Below are positions 45,725 through 56,809 of a stretch of DNA of 64,000 bases, in pieces; the first letter of the stretch is position 1; each line of letters starts with the position of its first letter. The stretch is from Halomonas sp. TA22 (lineage in GTDB: Bacteria > Pseudomonadota > Gammaproteobacteria > Pseudomonadales > Halomonadaceae): assembly GCF_013009075.1 (NCBI RefSeq), contig NZ_CP053108.1, forward strand, positions 2,712,517 through 2,776,516, given 5' to 3'. Position numbers and translations under genes: made by a program. Under the pieces are notes generated by a model, which had not been told where the DNA came from, ran no database searches, and saw only the letters and a program-made list of their open reading frames with translations.

Positions 45725-47236
45725 ATGGCTGCAAGCCCAACTTCAGCGCTTCTGGATCTGTACATCATCGGTGGCGGCATCAATGGTACCGGCATCGCCA
45801 ACGATGCGGCGGGACGAGGCCTGGCGGTCGGACTCTGCGAGCAGGCGGACCTGGCAAGCGCCACCTCCTCGGCCAGCAGCAAGTTGATCCATGGCGGTTT
45901 GCGCTATCTCGAGCATCGCGAGTTCCGCCTGGTCAGAGAAGCACTGCGCGAACGTGAGGTGCTACTGAAGAAAGCCCCACACATCGTTTGGCCACTGCGC
46001 TTCATCCTGCCCCATCAGCCACACTTGCGCCCGGCCTGGATGATTCGCGCCGGACTCTTCCTCTACGACCACCTAGGCAAGCGCGACAGCCTACCCGGCT
46101 CCAGGCGGCTGCGCTTCGATAGCAGCAGCCCACTCAAGCCAACCATCACCCAGGGCTTCGAATACTCTGACTGCTGGGTCGACGATGCGCGGCTGGTGGT
46201 GCTCAATGCCCTGCAGGCGCAGCAGCAGAGTGCCGAGATTCTAGTGCGGACGCGCTGTATCGATGCCCGACAGGAGCAGGATCATTGGCACATCACCCTT
46301 GAGGATCGCGATACCGGCAAGCAATTCGTGCGCCATGCCAAGGTGCTGGTCAATGCCGCTGGCCCATGGGTGGAGTCCTTCATCCGCGGCCAGACCACGC
46401 GCCAGTCGCGCTACGGGATTCGCATGATCCAGGGCAGCCACCTGGTGGTACCCCGTCTGCATGACGATGAACGCGCCTACATCCTGCAGAACAAGGATGG
46501 CCGCATCGTCTTCGTACTGCCCTATCAGCAGGGCTTCAGCCTGATCGGCACTACGGATCGGCGTTATACTGGCGATCCAGCCAAGGTGGCGATCACCCCT
46601 GAGGAGACCGACTATATTCTTGAGGTGGTAAACGATCACTTCCAGCAAGCACTCACCCGGGAAGATGTCGTGGCCACCTACGCTGGCGTACGCCCACTCT
46701 GCGACGATGAGTGCGCCGACCCCTCCGCCATGACCCGTGACTATACGCTTGACCTCGACAGGCGACCGGGCGAGCCGCTGATGCTGTCGGTATTCGGCGG
46801 CAAGATTACGACCTATCGCAAGCTCGCCGAAGCGACCATGCAGTTGCTTGGCGAGACGTTCCCCGACATGGGGCCGGCATGGACTGCCCAGGCGCTTCTG
46901 CCGGGGGGCGATATCGGTACTCAAGAGGCGTTTGTCGCCCGGCTGCTGCGTGACTATCCCTTCCTGGGTGAAGCGAGAGCCAGACGCTTCGCCTCGAGCT
47001 ACGGCAGTCTCTGCCTGCGGTTCCTTGACGGCTGCAGCAGCGAAGAGGCGTTGGGGGAGCACTTCGGTGCCGGCCTGACCGAAGCCGAGGTGGCCTATCT
47101 CACCGAAGTCGAGTGGGCGCACAATACCGATGACGTGCTATGGCGCCGTTCCAAGCTCGGTCTGCGTGTGAATCAGGCCGAACGTGAACGGCTCGATGCC
47201 TATATTGCCAAGTGCCGCCAACGTTGTGCCGCTTGA
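45725..47236 (+). CDS. glpD: Aerobic glycerol-3-phosphate dehydrogenase
   Basis: 503 residues. The FAD-binding motif IIGGGINGTGIANDAAGRG is at the N-terminus, then SSASSKLIHGGLRYLEH and FGGKITTYRKLAE near the end of the FAD domain, and a C-terminal helical domain. It is a membrane-associated enzyme that oxidises glycerol-3-phosphate to dihydroxyacetone phosphate and passes electrons to quinone. AGGAGG precedes ATG 45725. It completes the glpK-glpR-glpD set and converges with an AEC carrier with only 5 bp between. Confidence 0.97.
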   Translation: MAASPTSALLDLYIIGGGINGTGIANDAAGRGLAVGLCEQADLASATSSASSKLIHGGLRYLEHREFRLVREALREREVLLKKAPHIVWPLRFILPHQPHLRPAWMIRAGLFLYDHLGKRDSLPGSRRLRFDSSSPLKPTITQGFEYSDCWVDDARLVVLNALQAQQQSAEILVRTRCIDARQEQDHWHITLEDRDTGKQFVRHAKVLVNAAGPWVESFIRGQTTRQSRYGIRMIQGSHLVVPRLHDDERAYILQNKDGRIVFVLPYQQGFSLIGTTDRRYTGDPAKVAITPEETDYILEVVNDHFQQALTREDVVATYAGVRPLCDDECADPSAMTRDYTLDLDRRPGEPLMLSVFGGKITTYRKLAEATMQLLGETFPDMGPAWTAQALLPGGDIGTQEAFVARLLRDYPFLGEARARRFASSYGSLCLRFLDGCSSEEALGEHFGAGLTEAEVAYLTEVEWAHNTDDVLWRRSKLGLRVNQAERERLDAYIAKCRQRCAA

Positions 47237-47241
47237 CCCGC

Positions 47242-48174
47242 TTAGGGAAACAGCCACTGAGCCAGGAAGACGAAGAACGGCACGGTGACACAACTCAGCA
47301 GTGTGGAGACCAGCACGCCTTGGGCGGCGAACTCGGGCCGGTTGTTATACTGCAGTGCGAACAGCGCACTGTTGCGCGACATGGGAAACGCACTGGCAAT
47401 CAGCAGGGCCTGGGCAACGGTCCCTTCAAGACCCACCAGAAAGATCACACCGATGGCGATCAATGGCGCCACCAGCAGACGTCCTGCCACCATGAGGAAA
47501 AACAGCGGTGAGAGCTCCTTGATCGCCGGATGGGCCACCTGAGCTCCCAGCACCAGCAGCGCCAGGGCGATGAAGGCATCCGATACCTGCTGCAGAGGCA
47601 CCGTCAGCGGTGTCGGCAGCTCCCAGTCGAATAGATAGAAGGCGAGCCCCAGCAACAATGCATAGAGCACTGGCGCCTTGCCAAGTTCGAGCAGATTCTT
47701 TCCCAGGCTGGTCGTTTGCGAGGAGGCAGAAGTCATCACGCCGTAGGTATAGGTAAGCAGGTTCTGGAACATCAGCACCGTGATCTGTACCGAGACCCCG
47801 ACTGGATTGCCCGCGAATACCAACTGACTGACCGGCAAGCCAAAGTTGCCGGAGTTCATCAACACAATGCCATTCTTGAACATAGGGACCAGTTCCCTAT
47901 CCATCTTTGTCGCCTTGGCGAACAAAGCGGTAAGTGCTGCCAGGACAAGAAATTGCAGAATCAGGAAGCCACCAATCTCGAGCAGTTGCGAGACCTCCAT
48001 CTCATTGCGCACGAGATTGTTGAACACCACCACCGGCAGGAACAGATAGGTCAGCAGGATGGAGAGTGTTGGCAAGTGAAAGCGGAACAGACGATGCAGG
48101 AAGGCGCCCATCCCCAGTAGAATGAAGATCGGCAGCATGATCTCCACGATGATTTCGCGCATGACCCACAGCAT
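47242..48174 (-). CDS. AEC-family (auxin efflux carrier type) transporter
   Basis: 310 residues with ten membrane segments in two halves. LPVVVFNNLVRNE, GIVLMNSGNFGLPVSQLVF (the conserved NxGNxG motif in helix 4) and ASAFPMSRNSALFALQY in the second half mark the family, which carries dicarboxylates and other organic acids. GGGGAT precedes ATG 48174. The neighbour fumC suggests a dicarboxylate link, but the substrate is not readable from sequence. Confidence 0.88.
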   Translation of the reverse strand: MLWVMREIIVEIMLPIFILLGMGAFLHRLFRFHLPTLSILLTYLFLPVVVFNNLVRNEMEVSQLLEIGGFLILQFLVLAALTALFAKATKMDRELVPMFKNGIVLMNSGNFGLPVSQLVFAGNPVGVSVQITVLMFQNLLTYTYGVMTSASSQTTSLGKNLLELGKAPVLYALLLGLAFYLFDWELPTPLTVPLQQVSDAFIALALLVLGAQVAHPAIKELSPLFFLMVAGRLLVAPLIAIGVIFLVGLEGTVAQALLIASAFPMSRNSALFALQYNNRPEFAAQGVLVSTLLSCVTVPFFVFLAQWLFP

Positions 48175-48235
48175 GTGTATCCCCGCTTGCTGAAAAGCCC
48201 GGGAGTATAGCTCATGAGCTGATGCCGATATACAA

Positions 48236-48261
48236 GCGGCGCAACCATCGGAATGCGCCGC
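48236..48261 (-). terminator. Hairpin between fumC and the AEC gene
   Basis: GCGGCGCA and TGCGCCGC form a perfect 8-bp stem with a ten-base loop, 53 bp after the fumC stop; TTGTAT follows on the minus strand. Confidence 0.55.
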
Positions 48262-48314
48262 AAATGTATTTCCTACACCTTAGACGTGTCGAGCCAGGAC
48301 TCGACACGACAGGC

Positions 48315-49694
<1,380 letters not shown>

Positions 49695-49835
49695 GACCCT
49701 CTCCTGAAGCTTATCCGTCCATGGCATCATGTACGCCGTCCGGCGCATCGCATCATGCCTCGAGTGCAACACCAGCTTATACATTGTAGTAACCCCTTGC
49801 GCTTTCAAGGGACAGGGGCCAACAGGGAGAAAAAG

Positions 49836-50360
49836 ATGAAATATTGGATCGTTTTGCTGGCCGTAAGCGTCGTCGTCAGCGGTTGTCAGATCGTCGACCC
49901 CGCCCCCTCGCCGCGTATCGATGTGATCGATATCGGCGAGGATGCCGCTCCCGAGGATCGCGTCACGCCTGGGCGCGTCGCCCGTGAGGTCGCCTTTCCC
50001 GAACGCGAGTACGCCGCACTGGAAAAACAGGGCAACGCCGCCATTACCGGCCGTCTGACGCTGAACGGCAGCGCGGGTAGCAACGCAAACGTTGCCGTGG
50101 CGCCCGTCACCACCTACTCGGCGGAGGCCGCCGAGAAGGCGCTGGCCGGTCAGGCCGTTGAGCCGGCCGATCCGCGCGCCCAGGCCTTCACCCGCCAGAC
50201 GCGTACCAATGCCGATGGCAACTTCACCGTCAACGGTCTGCCTGCAGGCGAGTACTATGTCTCGGCCAGCATCACACCGCCAGGCGGCCAGCCACGCGTC
50301 GTCATCAATCAGGTTCGCGTCGGGGCGGGCCAAACCGTCAGGGTCAACCTGAGCCGCTGA
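49836..50360 (+). CDS. Lipoprotein with carboxypeptidase-regulatory-like domain
   Basis: 174 residues. A signal peptide ends in the lipobox VVSGC (Cys17). Residues about 65-172 look like a beta-sandwich of the carboxypeptidase regulatory-like type: RLTLNGSAG, QTRTNADGNFTVNGLPAGEYYVSASI, and VRVGAGQTVRVNL are its strand patterns. GGGAG precedes ATG 49836. I do not recognise a specific function. It is divergent from fumC and converges with the hydrolase gene 9 bp away. Confidence 0.8.
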   Translation: MKYWIVLLAVSVVVSGCQIVDPAPSPRIDVIDIGEDAAPEDRVTPGRVAREVAFPEREYAALEKQGNAAITGRLTLNGSAGSNANVAVAPVTTYSAEAAEKALAGQAVEPADPRAQAFTRQTRTNADGNFTVNGLPAGEYYVSASITPPGGQPRVVINQVRVGAGQTVRVNLSR

Positions 50361-50369
50361 GCGTCAGGT

Positions 50370-51329
50370 TCATGGCAGCGGCGAGATAGCCGCCGTCATG
50401 CGGCGGATGAACGCCGCCGTCCTGCCGGGATGGGTAAGTGGCAGCATATGACCGGCCCCCGACACCACCTCCTTGTCCAGCTGGACAAGCTGGGAGGTCA
50501 AGGGGAACAGGTTGTCGTCGGGATCGAGGAGGTTGTCGTCGGTGCCGTAGAGCACGCCGACCGGCATCGCCAGCTCGCCATAACGCTGCGTCATTGCCGG
50601 CAGAGCATGGTTAACGGCGACCAGGTCCAGCGATGACGTATAGGAGTGGGAGGGCCGCAGCGCCAGCAACCCACCACCGCGCTCGGCGAAATCGCCAGGC
50701 GGTCGTTGCGGGGAGAAGGCGCGATTCAACATCGTCTCACCCATTGCCAACCCCATCGGGGTCGCCAGGGTCCATGCCATCACACGGCGCAGCGTGGCCG
50801 ATTCGGTTGCCATCGGCTGGAAGGAGGCAGGTATCTGCTGCTTGCGCGTCAGTGGCGCCAATAGTGCCAACCCGCCTACGCACTCGGCGTGGTCGAGGGC
50901 CAGCTTGAGGGCCAGCGTCCCTCCCAATGAGTGGCCGACAATCAGCGGCGACTCGATCCCCTCCTGGCAAATGAAAGAACTGATGGCCTGAGCCTGCCTA
51001 CCCAGTGCCGCCGCCTCGTCGCCACGTCGCGTGGAATAGCCCGCACCGGGTCGGTCGATGGCGACCAGGCGATACTCGTGCGAGAGATGATCGAAGAGCG
51101 AATAAGTGAAGTGCTGCAGAGCGCCACCCAGCCCATGCAGCAGAATGATCACGGGACCCTCGCCCTTCTCGACCACATGAAGCCGAGCACCGTCGACATC
51201 GACGAAGCGCCCCTGGGGCGGCACCTGCGCTTCCACGCGGCGGGCGGTCCATGCGGTGAAGGCGGCCGAGGCCACTCCCAGTGCGGCAATCGAGCCGATA
51301 CTCCTGATAACCCAAGAGGCGCGCGTCAT
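50370..51329 (-). CDS. Alpha/beta hydrolase with N-terminal membrane anchor
   Basis: 319 residues. An uncleaved hydrophobic segment (residues about 8-28) probably anchors it. The catalytic triad can be placed: Ser in VGHSLGGTLAL, Asp in LYGTDDNLLDPDDN and His in GAGHMLPLTHP; LLHGLGG is the oxyanion loop. Substrate unknown; it may be an esterase or lipase-like enzyme. It follows hda by 63 bp on the same strand. Confidence 0.85.
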   Translation of the reverse strand: MTRASWVIRSIGSIAALGVASAAFTAWTARRVEAQVPPQGRFVDVDGARLHVVEKGEGPVIILLHGLGGALQHFTYSLFDHLSHEYRLVAIDRPGAGYSTRRGDEAAALGRQAQAISSFICQEGIESPLIVGHSLGGTLALKLALDHAECVGGLALLAPLTRKQQIPASFQPMATESATLRRVMAWTLATPMGLAMGETMLNRAFSPQRPPGDFAERGGGLLALRPSHSYTSSLDLVAVNHALPAMTQRYGELAMPVGVLYGTDDNLLDPDDNLFPLTSQLVQLDKEVVSGAGHMLPLTHPGRTAAFIRRMTAAISPLP

Positions 51330-51392
51330 GCATGACTCTCCCTAGCTGTAGCGACCCTCCTACTCTAGTCGAACATCGCCGAGGAGGGGCGT

Positions 51393-52094
51393 CTACCAGT
51401 CGAGAGATTGCTTGACGAAGGGGATGGTCAACTTGCGCTTGGCCGAGAGCGAAGCGCGATCGAGCGTCTCCAGGGCGTCGAACAGATCGCTCAGCCGACG
51501 CGGACCGCGGTGCAGAATATAACGTGCTACCTCATCGGGCAGCTGCATTCCCCTGGCCTGAGCGCGCAGCCGAAGGGCCTCGATGCGACCGGCATCATCA
51601 AGCGGCTTGACGTGAAACGTCACCCCCCAGCTCAGCCGAGAGGCCAGGTCGGGCAGCTTGACGTCGAGATGACGCGGTGCGGCATTGCTGGCCACCAGCA
51701 GGCGTTTGCCTGCATCGCGCAGCCGATTGAAACAGTGGAAGAGCGCCTCTTCCCAGCGCCGCCGTCCAAGCACTTGGTCGAGGTCATCGATGGCCAGTAG
51801 ATCGAGCCGCTCGACATCCTCGAGGATGTGCGGAGGAAAGTGGCCAAGCTCGGCCAGGGGCAGATAGAGGGCTCGACTGTCTCGATCCCCTGCTTCGTGG
51901 CAGGCCGCCTGAAGCAGGTGGCTGCGCCCGACCCCCTCGCCGCCCCACAGCAACAGGAAGGACTCGCCCTGCGCGTCGAGTTGTTCTCGCAGCGCCTTGA
52001 CCAGCGCGGCGTTGTCGCCGGCCAGGAAATTACCGAAGGTAGCGTCATCGCGCATACCCACGCCGAGGGGCAATTGCCCGGACCCGGGTGTCAT
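51393..52094 (-). CDS. hda: DnaA regulatory inactivator Hda
   Basis: 233 residues, a DnaA-like AAA+ domain without the DNA-binding domain. The clamp-binding motif QLPLGV is at residues 7-12, the P-loop is GGEGVGRSHLLQA, and RLDLLAIDDLDQVLG is Walker B. With the DNA-loaded clamp it triggers ATP hydrolysis by DnaA and limits re-initiation. The lysine of the P-loop is replaced by Arg (GVGRSH), as is often seen in Hda. Its ATG overlaps the stop of the AI-2E transporter gene, the usual gene order. Confidence 0.94.
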   Translation of the reverse strand: MTPGSGQLPLGVGMRDDATFGNFLAGDNAALVKALREQLDAQGESFLLLWGGEGVGRSHLLQAACHEAGDRDSRALYLPLAELGHFPPHILEDVERLDLLAIDDLDQVLGRRRWEEALFHCFNRLRDAGKRLLVASNAAPRHLDVKLPDLASRLSWGVTFHVKPLDDAGRIEALRLRAQARGMQLPDEVARYILHRGPRRLSDLFDALETLDRASLSAKRKLTIPFVKQSLDW

Positions 52095-53185
52095 CGAGGC
52101 TCCTCGTCAATGCCGTCAGTCTGCTCGGCATCATATAACGTACTGTTCTTGTAGCGCTCTTCAAGCTCTCGCAAGAGTACCATGATGATCGCCGCCGCTG
52201 GCAACGCCAGCAGCACCCCGGTCATGCCGAACAGCGTCCCGCCCGAGAGCACCGCGAAGATCACCGCCACCGGGTGCAGGCCGATCTTGTCGCCGAGCAG
52301 CTTGGGCTGCAACACGGCACTTTCGACGGCCTGGCCGATGCTGAACACCGCCACCACACCGAGCATTGCAAGCCAGCTGCCGTACTGGAAAAAGGCCACG
52401 ATAAGCGCCACGGCAAGCCCGACGATGAAGCCCAAGAACGGTACGATACTGGCAAGTCCCGCCAGCAGACCGATCAGCAGGCCGAAGCGAACCCCCATCA
52501 GCGTCAACCCCAGCGCATAGATTACCCCCAGGCACAGCATGACCAGCAACTGGCCGCGCACGAACGCCGAGAGCACCTCGTCGCAACGCCTGGCCAGGCG
52601 AGTCACCTCCGGCTCCCACTGGCGGGGTAGCAAATTGCGCAGGTTGCCGATCAGGCGATGCCAGTCCAGCAACAGATAGAAGGTCACCACGGGTATCAGC
52701 GCCACATAGGTGACCCAGGTCAAAAACGCCATGCCCGAGCGCCCCACGTGACCGAGCAGCTGGGCCGCAGCGCCACCGGCTTGCTGCCAATGCTCGGCAA
52801 GCGTCTCTTGCAGATTGTCGAGCTCACCGGTCAGATCGTACCCGGTCCACGCCTGGACCTGGGGAGCGAGAGTGTTTTGCACCCACTCGATGATCATCGG
52901 TATCACCTCACCGAGCTGCCCGAACTGACGCACCGTCAGCGGGATCAGAATCAGCATGGCAAGCGAAAGCAGCAGTATCAGCACCAGAAATACGCCGCAC
53001 ACTGCCAGTGGGCGCGACCATCCCCAGCGCTCGAGACGGTTGGTCAACGGGTCGCTGAGATAGGCAATGACCATCCCGGCGAAGAACGGCATCAGTATCG
53101 CCTCGAGCTGGAACAGCAGCCATACCAGGCCCACCGCCCCCGCCAAGATCCACCACTGTCTATGCACCGCGCCCTGCTCCGCCAT
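52091..53185 (-). CDS. perM: AI-2E family transporter (PerM-like)
   Basis: 364 residues with seven or eight membrane spans and a soluble loop between the early and late helices. GLLAGLASIVPFLGFIVGLAVALIVA and the C-terminal PKLLGDKIGLHPVAVIFAVLSGG are the PerM/TqsA-family signature. Members export autoinducer-2 or act as Na+/H+ antiporters, so the role is open. ATG 53185 has AAGGAA 6 nt upstream. It is divergent from purM and coupled to hda. Confidence 0.9.
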   Translation of the reverse strand: MAEQGAVHRQWWILAGAVGLVWLLFQLEAILMPFFAGMVIAYLSDPLTNRLERWGWSRPLAVCGVFLVLILLLSLAMLILIPLTVRQFGQLGEVIPMIIEWVQNTLAPQVQAWTGYDLTGELDNLQETLAEHWQQAGGAAAQLLGHVGRSGMAFLTWVTYVALIPVVTFYLLLDWHRLIGNLRNLLPRQWEPEVTRLARRCDEVLSAFVRGQLLVMLCLGVIYALGLTLMGVRFGLLIGLLAGLASIVPFLGFIVGLAVALIVAFFQYGSWLAMLGVVAVFSIGQAVESAVLQPKLLGDKIGLHPVAVIFAVLSGGTLFGMTGVLLALPAAAIIMVLLRELEERYKNSTLYDAEQTDGIDEEPR

Positions 53186-53310
53186 CGACATTTCCTTACT
53201 GATTAAAGACCCATCCACCGCTCGCCAGCAATGCGAGCCGCAACAGGTGATGCTACAATCCCTGGCTAATTTTTTAGCCTCTTTCCCGCCGCATTACGAC
53301 AGGACTCGTC

Positions 53311-54399
53311 ATGACCCGCAGCTCGTCCGACTCCTCCCAGCCTTCCAAGCGCCCGACATCGATCAGTTACAAGGATGCCGGCGTGGATATCGACGCCGGC
53401 AATGCCCTGGTGGAACGCATCAAGGGTGTGGCCAAGCGTACCACTCGCCCCGAGGTGATGGGTGGATTGGGCGGCTTCGGCGCCCTGTGCCAGCTGCCCA
53501 GTGGTTATCGCGAACCTGTACTGGTCTCCGGCACCGACGGTGTCGGCACCAAACTGCGCCTGGCGATGGACCTCGGTCGCCATGACACCATCGGTATCGA
53601 CCTTGTCGCCATGTGTGTCAATGATCTGGTGGTTGCCGGTGCCGAACCGCTGTTCTTCCTCGACTACTATGCCACGGGCAAGCTCGATGTGGACATCGCC
53701 GCCGACGTCGTGACCGGCATCGGTGAAGGTTGTGCCCAGTCAGGCTGTGCGCTGGTGGGCGGCGAGACCGCCGAGATGCCCGGCATGTACGAAGGAAGCG
53801 ACTACGATCTGGCCGGCTTCTGTGTCGGCGTCGTGGAGAAATCCGAGATTCTCGATGGCAGTATGGTCGCCACGGGCGACGTGCTACTGGGGCTGGCCTC
53901 TTCCGGACCGCACTCAAATGGTTACTCGCTGATTCGCAAGATCCTTGAGGTCAGCGATGCGTCGCTCGACACCGACCTTGATGGCGTGACGCTCGGCGAT
54001 GCGCTGCTCGCCCCCACCCGCATCTACGTCAAGTCGCTGCTCTCGCTGATCAAGCAGAGCGACGTGGAGGTGCATGCCCTTTCCCACATCACCGGTGGCG
54101 GCCTGCTCGAGAATATTCCCCGCGTGCTGCCAGAAAACCTGACCGCGCGCATCGACGTCACCGCCTGGCAGCGCCCGGCCGTGTTCGACTGGCTCAAGGC
54201 TCAGGGTAACGTCGATGAGCACGAGATGCACCGGGTGCTCAACTGTGGTATCGGCATGGTGGTAGCGGTTCGTGCCGATCAGGCGGATCAGGCGATTGCC
54301 CACCTCGAGCAGCAGGGCGAGCGCGTCTACCGCCTGGGCGAGATAGCGCAGCGCGAGGGCGACGAAGAGCAGGTGCGTCTGGAGAACCTCGAAGCATGA
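53311..54399 (+). CDS. purM: Phosphoribosylformylglycinamidine cyclo-ligase
   Basis: 362 residues. [17 protein letters not shown] at the start, [27 protein letters not shown] and [14 protein letters not shown] are the PurM motifs. It closes the imidazole ring in purine synthesis (FGAM to AIR). It has about 15 extra polar residues before the conserved start. It is divergent from the AI-2E gene and overlaps purN by 4 nt. A small GGCTAA/TTAGCC hairpin (53264-53279) lies in its leader. Confidence 0.96.
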   Translation: MTRSSSDSSQPSKRPTSISYKDAGVDIDAGNALVERIKGVAKRTTRPEVMGGLGGFGALCQLPSGYREPVLVSGTDGVGTKLRLAMDLGRHDTIGIDLVAMCVNDLVVAGAEPLFFLDYYATGKLDVDIAADVVTGIGEGCAQSGCALVGGETAEMPGMYEGSDYDLAGFCVGVVEKSEILDGSMVATGDVLLGLASSGPHSNGYSLIRKILEVSDASLDTDLDGVTLGDALLAPTRIYVKSLLSLIKQSDVEVHALSHITGGGLLENIPRVLPENLTARIDVTAWQRPAVFDWLKAQGNVDEHEMHRVLNCGIGMVVAVRADQADQAIAHLEQQGERVYRLGEIAQREGDEEQVRLENLEA

Positions 54400-55139
54400 G
54401 CAGCGAGCAGTACGAGAGCGATACCCTCAACGGCTTCACGCCACAGAGCGCCGAGACGCCCCGGGTAGTGGTGCTGATCTCCGGCAATGGTAGCAACCTG
54501 CAGGCGCTGATCGATGCCCAGTCCTACGGCGAACTGGGAGGCGAGATCGCTGCGGTGGTCTCCAACAAGGTCGATGCCTTTGGGTTGAAGCGTGCCAAGG
54601 AGGCCGGCATTGCCTCCGTGGCCCTGCCACACCAGGAGTATGAGAGCCGCGATGCGTTCGATGCTGCGTTGATCAAGGTCATTGAGCGCCATGAACCCGA
54701 TCTGGTGGTGCTGGCCGGGTTCATGCGCATCCTGTCGCCGCGCTTCGTGCAGCGTTACGAGGGGCGCCTGCTCAATATTCACCCCTCGCTGCTGCCCGAC
54801 TACCGGGGCTTGAATACCCATGCTCGCGCGCTGGCCGATGGGATCACCGAGCACGGCGTCAGCGTGCACTTCGTCACCGATGAGCTCGATGGCGGCCCGG
54901 TGGTGATTCAGGCAGCCGTCCGGGTCGAACAAGGCGAGAGCGTTGAGAGCCTGCAAGCCAAGGTGCACGCCCGCGAGCATTTGATCTACCCTATCGCCGT
55001 GAAGTGGTTCCTGGAGGGAAGATTGCAACTCGGCCCCCAGGGGGTGACCTTCGATGGCATGCCGCTACCGCCGCAGGGGCTGCGCATGTCGCATGCCGAT
55101 GCAGCGGAAGAGCTCGACGAGGACGTCGACGACAACTGA
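54396..55139 (+). CDS. purN: Phosphoribosylglycinamide formyltransferase
   Basis: 247 residues. [18 protein letters not shown] binds the substrate phosphate, and [20 protein letters not shown] with [15 protein letters not shown] holds the catalytic Asn-His-Asp. It transfers a formyl group from 10-formyl-THF to GAR. It is longer than E. coli PurN because of a polar N-terminal stretch (about 20 residues) and an acidic tail ([10 protein letters not shown]), a common trend in salt-adapted proteins. It overlaps purM by ATGA. Confidence 0.95.
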   Translation: MSSEQYESDTLNGFTPQSAETPRVVVLISGNGSNLQALIDAQSYGELGGEIAAVVSNKVDAFGLKRAKEAGIASVALPHQEYESRDAFDAALIKVIERHEPDLVVLAGFMRILSPRFVQRYEGRLLNIHPSLLPDYRGLNTHARALADGITEHGVSVHFVTDELDGGPVVIQAAVRVEQGESVESLQAKVHAREHLIYPIAVKWFLEGRLQLGPQGVTFDGMPLPPQGLRMSHADAAEELDEDVDDN

Positions 55140-55171
55140 TCTGATGATGACTGACCATACATCTGCCAGAG

Positions 55172-55199
55172 ACGAACGCCGGGCAAGCCCGGCGTTCGT
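55172..55199. terminator. Bidirectional hairpin between purN and dcd
   Basis: A 13-bp perfect inverted repeat (55172-55184 with 55187-55199) sits between two convergent genes. No T-run follows on either strand. Confidence 0.65.
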
Positions 55200-55221
55200 G
55201 CATCATGTCGATTGAAAGTGG

Positions 55222-55788
55222 TCAGGTTCTGGGCAGCGTCACCCCCCGCTGGCCCATGTACTTGCCGCCGCGATCCTTGTAGGAGATGTCGCAGATCTCA
55301 TCGGATTCGAGAAACAGCATCTGCGCGACCCCTTCATTGGCGTAGATCTTGGCCGGCAGCGTGGTGGTATTGGAGAATTCTAGCGTCACGTGTCCTTCCC
55401 ACTCAGGCTCGAGGGGTGTGACGTTGACGATGATCCCGCAACGCGCATAGGTCGACTTGCCCAGGCATATCGTCAATACGCTGCGCGGGATGCGGAAGTA
55501 CTCCACGGTGCGGGCTAGCGCAAAGGAGTTGGGCGGGATGATGCACACATCGCCCTTGACGTCGACGAAACTCTTCTCGTCGAAGGCCTTAGGATCGACC
55601 ACGGCGGAGTGGATATTGGTGAACACCTTGAACTCGTCGGCACAGCGCACGTCGTAGCCGTAGCTGGAGGTGCCGTAGGAGATCACCCGTTGGTCGTTGA
55701 CGTAGCGCACTTGGTCGGCCTCGAAGGGCTCGATCATGCCGTGCTCTTGTGCCATACGGCGAATCCAGTTATCGGATTTGATGCTCAT
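55222..55788 (-). CDS. dcd: dCTP deaminase
   Basis: 188 residues. [56 protein letters not shown] (with the catalytic Glu) and [12 protein letters not shown] are conserved. It makes dUTP from dCTP for thymidylate synthesis. AAGGA precedes ATG 55788. It follows apbC behind a terminator. Confidence 0.97.
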   Translation of the reverse strand: MSIKSDNWIRRMAQEHGMIEPFEADQVRYVNDQRVISYGTSSYGYDVRCADEFKVFTNIHSAVVDPKAFDEKSFVDVKGDVCIIPPNSFALARTVEYFRIPRSVLTICLGKSTYARCGIIVNVTPLEPEWEGHVTLEFSNTTTLPAKIYANEGVAQMLFLESDEICDISYKDRGGKYMGQRGVTLPRT

Positions 55789-55818
55789 CGAGGCGTCCTT
55801 GGAAAGACAAGAAGAACG

Positions 55819-55845
55819 AAAAGGGCCGTCATGATAACGGCCCTT
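55819..55845 (-). terminator. Terminator of apbC
   Basis: AAGGGCCGT and ACGGCCCTT form a 9-bp stem with a seven-base loop; on the minus strand TTTTCGTTCTT follows. It is 31 bp after the apbC stop. Confidence 0.75.
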
Positions 55846-55876
55846 GGCGTATCGGAAAACCGAAATGGACGCGCCA

Positions 55877-56722
55877 TCAATCGCCGAAGGTGATGCTCGG
55901 CCCCTCCTGCTTCAGATCGTCGACGCCGTCGGCCACCGCACGGGCAATGGCACGGAAAGTCTGCGCGGTCTCGCTCTCGGGATCGGCCATCACCGTGGGG
56001 CGACCGCTATCGGACTGTTCGCGGGTCGAGAGCTTCAATGGCAGCTGGCCAAGCAGCTGAGTCTGGTACTGGCTGGCAATACGCTCGCCGCCGCCCTCGC
56101 CGAAGATCGGTTCGCTGTGGCCACAGTTGGTGCAGACGTGCAGACTCATGTTCTCGACCACGCCCAGTACCGGCACATTGACCTTGCGGAACATCTCGAT
56201 GCCCTTGCGCGCATCGAGAAGCGCAATGTCCTGCGGTGTGGTAACGATCACCGCGCCCGCCACCGGCACCTTCTGCGCTAGAGTCAACTGGATGTCACCG
56301 GTACCCGGCGGCATGTCGATGAACAGGTAATCGAGATCGTCCCACGCCGTTTGGTTGAGCAGCTGCTGGAAGGCACCGGCGACCATCGGTCCCCGCCACA
56401 CCATCGGCTCGGTGACATCGACCATGAATGCCATCGACATGGCCTGGATGCCATGGGCTTCTAGCGGCGTGAAGCTGTTCTCGCCCGCCGCCTGGGGACG
56501 CACTCCCTCGCCGATGCCGAGCATCTGCGCCTGGCTGGGACCATAGATATCGGCATCCAGCAGCCCGACCCGGTATCCTTCAGCGGCCATGGCGAGTGCC
56601 AGGTTGACGGTGACGGTCGATTTTCCTACGCCTCCCTTGCCCGAGGCCACGGCGACAATATGCTTTACCCCTTCGATCACGATTCGCTCCTGATTCGTCG
56701 ATTCTCCGGCTCGGCCGGTCAT
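55877..56722 (-). CDS. apbC: Iron-sulfur cluster carrier ApbC/Mrp (short form)
   Basis: 281 residues. The P-loop [11 protein letters not shown] is at 26-36, with [14 protein letters not shown] and [15 protein letters not shown] of the Mrp/NBP35 ATPase family; CTNC (Cys pair near residue 198) binds the bridging cluster. It assembles or carries Fe-S clusters. The N-terminal MIP18-like domain of E. coli Mrp (369 residues) is missing; only about 18 residues precede the ATPase. The ribosome site before ATG 56722 is poor, so the start is uncertain. Confidence 0.92.
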   Translation of the reverse strand: MTGRAGESTNQERIVIEGVKHIVAVASGKGGVGKSTVTVNLALAMAAEGYRVGLLDADIYGPSQAQMLGIGEGVRPQAAGENSFTPLEAHGIQAMSMAFMVDVTEPMVWRGPMVAGAFQQLLNQTAWDDLDYLFIDMPPGTGDIQLTLAQKVPVAGAVIVTTPQDIALLDARKGIEMFRKVNVPVLGVVENMSLHVCTNCGHSEPIFGEGGGERIASQYQTQLLGQLPLKLSTREQSDSGRPTVMADPESETAQTFRAIARAVADGVDDLKQEGPSITFGD

Positions 56723-56762
56723 GCCGACAGTATACCTGCTTGTGCCAGCCTCCCATAACGAC

Positions 56763-56787
56763 GACGGCGAGCCATGCTCGCCGTCGC
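56763..56787 (-). terminator. Hairpin downstream of the coiled-coil gene
   Basis: CGACGGCGAGC and GCTCGCCGTCG form an 11-bp perfect stem with a three-base loop, 22 bp after the stop of the coiled-coil gene. No T-run follows. Confidence 0.55.
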
Positions 56788-56809
56788 GTTACCTAGTGCC
56801 GCACACCTG

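Noticed and set aside
49695..50333. An N-terminal extension of about 213 residues on FumC
   Set aside because: It lies opposite the lipoprotein gene and is not conserved-looking; ATG 49694 has a good ribosome site and the FumC family start.
53264..53279. Terminator or attenuator in the purM leader
   Set aside because: Only a 6-bp stem with a T4 loop; no alternative pairing or T-run found, so it is mentioned only under purM.
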